Positions 44,619 through 48,561 of a stretch of 48,561 nucleotides of DNA are shown here, piece by piece. The notes below the pieces were generated by a model. The model had not been told where the DNA came from. It saw only the letters and a program-made list of their open reading frames with translations, and did no database searches. Location: positions 1 through 48,561 of the forward strand of contig JAFGHA010000019.1 in the NCBI GenBank assembly GCA_016930275.1, given 5' to 3'. The stretch's first letter is position 1. Each line of letters opens with the position of its first letter. Made by a program: the position numbers and the translations under genes. This DNA is from Chitinispirillaceae bacterium. Its GTDB lineage: Bacteria > Fibrobacterota > Chitinivibrionia > Chitinivibrionales > Chitinispirillaceae.

Positions 44619-45365
44619 ATGCATTTTCTAGCAAAAAAATTAATGGCCATCGGGTATGGGACACTGCTTGTGACGATGTCACTTTCCGCCGCACCGATGA
44701 TCTCCGTAGATAGTGCCGATTTTGATATCGGTATTATTCGAGAAGGGGAACAGAAATCAATAAAGCATACTTTTAAAATTAAAAATACGGGAAAAGATAC
44801 TCTTATAATCGAAAAAGTCAAAGCCGGGTGAGGCTGCACTGCGGTCGGGCACGACTCGATCATCCCTCCCGGTCGGGAAGGTACGGTAACTCAGGAAATC
44901 AATATCAGCCATGCCAAAGCAGGAACTTTGCGGAAATATGTCACCGTTAGCTCCAATGCTAAAAACAAGCCCACAATGAGGCTATCGTTGGGTTGCATAA
45001 TACGTGCGGAGCTGGGCGTTGAACCGGGATATCTTTCCATGACTCCCGATGCAAACGGAGATATCAAACAGGAACTGACCCTGACCACGGAGAAAAATGA
45101 TCTTTCGGTATCCGAGGTACGGTTTCTGGAAAACAGTAATTCGTCCAATCCGGGAACCAAATGGCAGACGGAATTACCCCTCGCGTTCAAATTCAAACTT
45201 ACCAAGGGGGAAAAACAATCCGACGATTATATTGCGTATAAACTTGAAATATCGATGCATATTGATACTGCATCTCCCATCTACGGACAGTTCACCATCG
45301 TTACCAATCATCCCAAGAAAAAGGAAGTCACCCTTCAGGGGGCCATTCTCGGGAAAAAACAATAA
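44619..45365 (+). CDS. DUF1573 protein with in-frame UGA at a conserved Cys (candidate selenoprotein)
   Basis: Exported DUF1573 (Ig-like, ASH/MSP-related) protein. ATG 44619 has GAGGAGG 8 nt upstream and a signal peptide ending near LSAAP. The start ISVDSADFDIGIIREGEQKS and LKIKNTG-like stretch (FKIKNTGKDTLIIEKVKAG) are typical of the family. One continuous frame of 249 codons contains a single TGA at 44829-44831 (residue 71): VKAG-(TGA)-GCTAVGHDSIIPPG. DUF1573 proteins normally read ..CGCT.. here, so UGA replaces the first Cys. Beyond it, GTVTQEINISHAKAGTLRKY and the rest of the domain are fully conserved to TAA. Sec insertion fits best; a Cys-to-opal mutation or base error (TGC/TGT to TGA) is the alternative. 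A hairpin follows the UGA, and an intrinsic terminator follows the gene. Confidence 0.75.
44832..44860 (+). promoter_or_regulatory. Possible bacterial SECIS-like hairpin after the UGA
   Basis: GTCG (44844-44847) pairs with CGAC (44852-44855) around a GGCA loop, extended by a G-U pair and further pairs with bulges. The first loop base is G, 17 nt after the UGA, which is within the range accepted for bacterial SECIS elements. The stem is short, so the evidence is weak without a covariance test. Confidence 0.35.
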
Positions 45366-45378
45366 TCGATACCATTGT

Positions 45379-45411
45379 AACCGGTTTTCCCAATGCGGAG
45401 AACCGGTTTTT
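45379..45411 (+). terminator. Intrinsic terminator of the DUF1573 gene
   Basis: AACCGGTTTTCC (45379-45390) pairs with GGAGAACCGGTT (45397-45408), with one G-U pair, around a 6-nt loop. A run of T follows (45407-45411). Confidence 0.8.
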
Positions 45412-45451
45412 ACCCTTCGTTTGAACCTTCCTTCCGCAAGCTGAGTTTCAC

Positions 45452-46399
45452 ATGGAATACAGACATTTATTCGGTCCGGTCCGCTCACGACGTCTCGGCA
45501 GTTCGCTGGGAGTCGATATGGTCCCTTTTAAAACCTGTAACTGCAACTGTGTCTATTGTGAATGCGGAGCGACTCGCGCGGTTTCCCACACCCGGGCGGA
45601 ATTCGTCGGCAGTACGGAACTCATCGGTGAGCTGGGCAGTTATCTTGCCGATACTCCGGAGCTCGATTACATCACCTTTGCCGGCAGTGGAGAACCGACC
45701 CTCAACAGTGCAATCGGAACAGTATTACGGTATGTAAAGAATACATTCCCGAATTACCGTACGGCACTTCTCACCAACGGTACACTTTTTCATCTTGAGG
45801 ATGTACGGCGGGATATTCTCCCGTTCGATCTGGTTCTTCCTTCTCTCGATGCCGTTTCATCTGAAGTGTTTCACCGTATCAACCGTCCGCATTGCGGGCT
45901 TGACGTAAAAAAAATGATCGACGGCATTGTGGAATTCTCCAGGGAGTACCGGGGTATGTTGTGGATCGAGGTTTTTATCATTCCGGGTATCAATGACACC
46001 CCGGAAGAACTGGCTGGTTTCAAAGACGTTTTAAAAAATATTCAACCGTCGAGAGTGCAGCTCAACAGTCTCGACCGCCCCGGTGCCTGTGACTGGGTAA
46101 AACCACCGGAACCGGGAGCACTGGCTTCCATCGCGGAGTATCTCAAACCGCTTCCGGTTGAAATCATTTCCCGTAGCGGGCAGAATTCCGTAACACCACT
46201 GACATACGCGGAAAATCTTGAAGGTACGGTCATTCATCAACTGCGGCGACGGCCGGCAACCATCGAGGAAATTGCCGTCATGTGCAGTGCCACCATCAAC
46301 GAGATAGAGCCTGCAATCAAGAAACTTGTCATACTGAGAAAACTGAGCGCTGCAGTGGTCAATGGAAAAACATTCTACCGCGTAAACGCATCCCCCTGA
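45452..46399 (+). CDS. Radical SAM protein with C-terminal winged-helix-like domain
   Basis: 315 residues. N-terminal FGPVRSRRLGSSLGVDMVPF is followed by the cluster motif KTCNCNCVYCECG with Cys29, Cys33 and Cys36 in CxxxCxxC spacing; extra cysteines (31, 38) flank it. Core motifs are DYITFAGSGEPTLNS (GGE-like), LLTNGTLF, VLPSLDAVSSEVFHRINRPH and WIEVFIIPGINDT. This is the COG0731-like group of Fe-S oxidoreductases. The last ~75 residues (QLRRRPATIEEIAVMCSATI; NEIEPAIKKLVILRKLSAAV) look like a winged helix. Substrate unknown. It follows the DUF1573 terminator, and no strong Shine-Dalgarno is seen. Confidence 0.88.
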   Translation: MEYRHLFGPVRSRRLGSSLGVDMVPFKTCNCNCVYCECGATRAVSHTRAEFVGSTELIGELGSYLADTPELDYITFAGSGEPTLNSAIGTVLRYVKNTFPNYRTALLTNGTLFHLEDVRRDILPFDLVLPSLDAVSSEVFHRINRPHCGLDVKKMIDGIVEFSREYRGMLWIEVFIIPGINDTPEELAGFKDVLKNIQPSRVQLNSLDRPGACDWVKPPEPGALASIAEYLKPLPVEIISRSGQNSVTPLTYAENLEGTVIHQLRRRPATIEEIAVMCSATINEIEPAIKKLVILRKLSAAVVNGKTFYRVNASP

Positions 46400-46436
46400 A
46401 TACCGTTAAAGTACCATTCAATTCAGGAGCTTCCTG

Positions 46437-48239
46437 CTACTCTATCCGGCGGATTTCCACCCGTTGATTCTTCGCCCGACCTTCCTTACTTGAATTATCG
46501 GCGATGGGAAACTCGCTGCCAAGCCCGAGCGCATTGATGCGTTCACCGCGTATTCCTTTGGAAACAAGATACAATTTGATCATGTCGGCACGTTTTTTTG
46601 AAAGGTCGAGATTTAAAGCAGCGGCCCCAATGTTATCCGTATGTACCTGGATTTCAATAACCGCTTTCGGTGTTTCCTTCAATGCTTTTGCGATACGGTC
46701 AAGTGCCGATTGTCCCGCAACGATCTTCGATTTCTGCGGTGCGAAAGCGATCTCGGACAGAGCGGTGCGTACGAATGGAAGGGCTCCATCTTCCGGACAT
46801 CCCCGGTTGCTTTCTATTCCCTTATCATCCGGACAGGCATCCATGGTATCAGGAACCTGATCACCGTCGTTGTCAAAATCAGGGCATCCGTCCGTATCTT
46901 CGAATCCGTCCTTGTCTTCTGGATTGTCGGGACATCCATCCAGTTCATCAACCACCTGATCACTGTCGTTATCATAATCCGGACACCCATCCTCGTTCTG
47001 AAACTTGTCGAGATCTTCCGGAGTTTCCGGACACCGGTCGAGTGAATCTGGAATACCATCGCGATCACGGTCGCCAGTCGCTTCCTGCACCTGTCCCTGA
47101 GCAGGACTGTCTTGTTGACCGGCCGGAACACTGCCTTGTTTTTTACGGATACTTCCGTTATAGATAACGGAGAGTGCGGTCCCCAGATTCGGCATCGCCT
47201 TGGTGGCATAAGCATACCCGTTTTGAATCCATTTCATCCGTGAAGAGAGACTGCCGTTTGCCACACCGAATTCACCCGCCAGAAGAACGGAGAAACCTGC
47301 CGGGAGATCCAGGCAGAGCGAAGGAACACAACGCAGCGGATCATCTACAAGGGCTTGCGTTAAGGAACGCTCGGGAAACAGCGGCCTGACCTCTCCCGCT
47401 ATTTCCGCCGCTATCTGTAGAAAAGAAACCGGACGAATCGCCAGGCCTAAAGCCGCATCCACGCTGAAAGCTTCCCTGACTCCGGTGGTCACGCAACCGG
47501 CATTGAGATGAATGGAGAGCGGCAAAAGCTCCAGCAAACGCTGTACATCGAGCGAAAAAAGTACTACGGGATGGAAATAAACACGATTTTTCAGAAACGC
47601 GACGTTCCTGATTCCGGTATTCGCGGGATCGCTGTATTCATAGTAAACATGCCGTGGAAAATAGGATTGTTCGTGATTCCCGGTTGGAAATATCACCTCA
47701 GCGCTGACCCCGGCCCGAAAAGGATGATCCGGTGGTAACGGAAGGAACGTTCCTGAAATTGAAAGGTCACCGACGTTCGTTACGGCGTCTCCCCACCCGG
47801 TGATGTCGGTATATACCGGTAATTTCAGCGAAATGTCAACCATCCGGTGAATGCCGTATCGGCAATCGATTTCCTCGGTCAGCATCTGTGCCCATCCGGT
47901 TTCGACGGAGTGGTTGTTGGAGAGTCGACGTACTTTTTCCGTCCCGTTCGTCCCCAGTACGAGTCCGTTGTCGAATCCGTATATTCCGGTAATTCCTATT
48001 CGTATATTTTTAGGACCGAGTGTTGCCGCGGGGTAAAGGTGGAGTAGTTGTGGAGCGGCTGAAGAAGTTTCCGGTATGCTGTCTTCGGCGAAAATAGTTA
48101 TTATGGATATACAGATTGTTGTCAGAACAATAATTAATCGATACGGGAATACCAAACCTTTTCTTTGCAAACCAATTGACTTTTTGTGTTTTGTTTTCAA
48201 TTCTGTTTTATCTCCCTTATATCTGAAGAACCTCATCAT
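46437..48239 (-). CDS. OmpA-family outer-membrane protein with thrombospondin type 3 repeats
   Basis: About 600 residues from the ATG at 48239, chosen because GGAG lies 8 nt upstream. A long basic N-terminus precedes the signal core LIIVLTTICISIITIFA. Residues ~60-380 form a probable membrane beta-barrel. Residues ~385-490 are a calcium-binding TSP3-like stretch: DRDRDGIPDSLDRCPETPED, NDSDQVVDELDGCPDNPEDK, and NDGDQVPDTMDACPDD. The C-terminal OmpA peptidoglycan-binding domain shows IEIQVHTDNIGAAALNLDLS, KRADMIKLYLVSKGIRGERI and a final KEGRAKNQRVEIRRIE. It thus links the outer membrane to the cell wall. It is convergent with the radical SAM gene. Confidence 0.93.
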   Translation of the reverse strand: MMRFFRYKGDKTELKTKHKKSIGLQRKGLVFPYRLIIVLTTICISIITIFAEDSIPETSSAAPQLLHLYPAATLGPKNIRIGITGIYGFDNGLVLGTNGTEKVRRLSNNHSVETGWAQMLTEEIDCRYGIHRMVDISLKLPVYTDITGWGDAVTNVGDLSISGTFLPLPPDHPFRAGVSAEVIFPTGNHEQSYFPRHVYYEYSDPANTGIRNVAFLKNRVYFHPVVLFSLDVQRLLELLPLSIHLNAGCVTTGVREAFSVDAALGLAIRPVSFLQIAAEIAGEVRPLFPERSLTQALVDDPLRCVPSLCLDLPAGFSVLLAGEFGVANGSLSSRMKWIQNGYAYATKAMPNLGTALSVIYNGSIRKKQGSVPAGQQDSPAQGQVQEATGDRDRDGIPDSLDRCPETPEDLDKFQNEDGCPDYDNDSDQVVDELDGCPDNPEDKDGFEDTDGCPDFDNDGDQVPDTMDACPDDKGIESNRGCPEDGALPFVRTALSEIAFAPQKSKIVAGQSALDRIAKALKETPKAVIEIQVHTDNIGAAALNLDLSKKRADMIKLYLVSKGIRGERINALGLGSEFPIADNSSKEGRAKNQRVEIRRIE

Positions 48240-48362
48240 CCTGAGCTCTCCAAATCCCCCATTCATGTATCAGAATCTCTGTACTCAAACCACCTATATC
48301 CTGAGTATTCAATGCTAATCGTATCATATAACCTCAAATAATTTGCATCTCCCTGATACTGC

Positions 48363-48561
48363 CTACTCATTTACTGTAACTACGAATTGTGTTGATGCAG
48401 TTTTTGCGCCGTCTGATACGGTTATGATAATCGTTGCATCTCCCGTTACACCTTCAGCCGGAGTGACAGTAACCGTCCGGTCTGCTCCGGTACCTTCAAG
48501 GGTAATCGATGATAATGGTATAAGGGTGAGATTGTCGGAAGCCTTTGAAACGACAAGATCA
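48363..48561 (-). CDS. C-terminal end of a large Ig/cadherin-like repeat protein (5' truncated)
   Basis: The minus-strand frame is open from the window edge to TAG at 48363-48365. The 66 visible residues are one repeat of a bacterial extracellular Ig/cadherin-like type: LVVSKASDNLTLIPLSSITL, GTGADRTVTVTPAEGVTGDA, TIIITVSDGAKTASTQFVVT, VNE-stop. It has the 'G..A.R.VTVTPA...G.ATITITVSDG' pattern of repetitive adhesins and surface enzymes. It ends right after the repeat, without a sorting tail, so anchoring must be elsewhere or the end is truncated. Confidence 0.75.
   Translation of the reverse strand, partial: DLVVSKASDNLTLIPLSSITLEGTGADRTVTVTPAEGVTGDATIIITVSDGAKTASTQFVVTVNE

Noticed and set aside
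44829..44831. Global UGA reassignment as the cause of the in-frame TGA
   Set aside because: UGA is the stop of many intact genes here (for example ddl, nth, the YafK-like gene and pdxA), so a recoded genome does not fit.
1..48561. tRNA genes, rRNA genes or CRISPR arrays
   Set aside because: No cloverleaf-like sequence, rRNA segment or regularly spaced direct repeats were seen by eye; a dedicated scan would be needed to exclude a divergent tRNA.

Overview
The window reads as a chromosomal segment of a flagellated, two-membrane (Gram-negative) bacterium of mid GC content. Diderm markers are OmpA-type porins, lipoproteins with clear lipoboxes, a YafK-like L,D-transpeptidase and barrel-like outer-membrane proteins. 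A GH5 glycanase ending in a Por/T9SS-like sorting tail, long extracellular repeat proteins and a single-chain glycyl-tRNA synthetase suggest the Fibrobacterota/Chitinispirillia side of the FCB group. That placement is inference from gene content only. UGA is a normal stop here (several ATGA start/stop overlaps), so an in-frame UGA needs a special explanation.

Layout. 1-4.4 kb: 5'-truncated pheT, then a secreted serpin with an unusual N-terminal part. 4.5-6.4 kb (minus): overlapping three-gene unit DUF805 protein / YafK-like enzyme / small membrane protein. 6.5-11.5 kb (minus): two overlapping propeller lipoproteins, a small membrane protein and a frameshifted HExxH lipoprotein. 11.5-12.6 kb: noncoding DNA rich in inverted repeats. 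12.6-22 kb (plus): housekeeping block purC, glyS-ddl-tsaB-PAS/PP2C phosphatase, a secreted unknown protein, nth and a CLC-type channel. 22-24 kb (minus): a lipocalin-like secreted protein and a sulfotransferase. 24.3-27.5 kb: GH5 glycanase, an unknown protein and a decayed sorting-tail remnant. 27.5-33.8 kb (minus): a 1455-residue OmpA-like/calcineurin-like phosphoesterase and a MORN-repeat gene broken by three lesions. 33.9-35.8 kb (minus): pdxA coupled to an outer-membrane protein. 35.8-42.3 kb: a small ORF, then the flagellar cluster flgJ-flgN-flgK-flgL, fliC, fliW, csrA. 42.4-48.6 kb: aroD, a spore-photoproduct-lyase-like radical SAM protein, a DUF1573 protein, another radical SAM protein, an OmpA/TSP3 porin and the end of a large repeat adhesin.

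Two signals stand out. (1) The DUF1573 gene at 44619-45365 has one in-frame UGA exactly where the family has the first Cys of its CGC motif, with a small hairpin just downstream: a candidate selenoprotein not known to me. (2) Two near-perfect sigma-54 promoters drive fliC and the flgJ operon. Each predicted leader carries a hairpin with GGA in its loop, at the Shine-Dalgarno in flgJ, while csrA and fliW lie next door. This suggests a sigma-54 / CsrA / FliW circuit controlling both filament and hook-filament junction genes.

Broken genes are concentrated in the accessory part (HExxH lipoprotein, MORN gene, sorting-tail remnant), whereas housekeeping and flagellar genes are intact.
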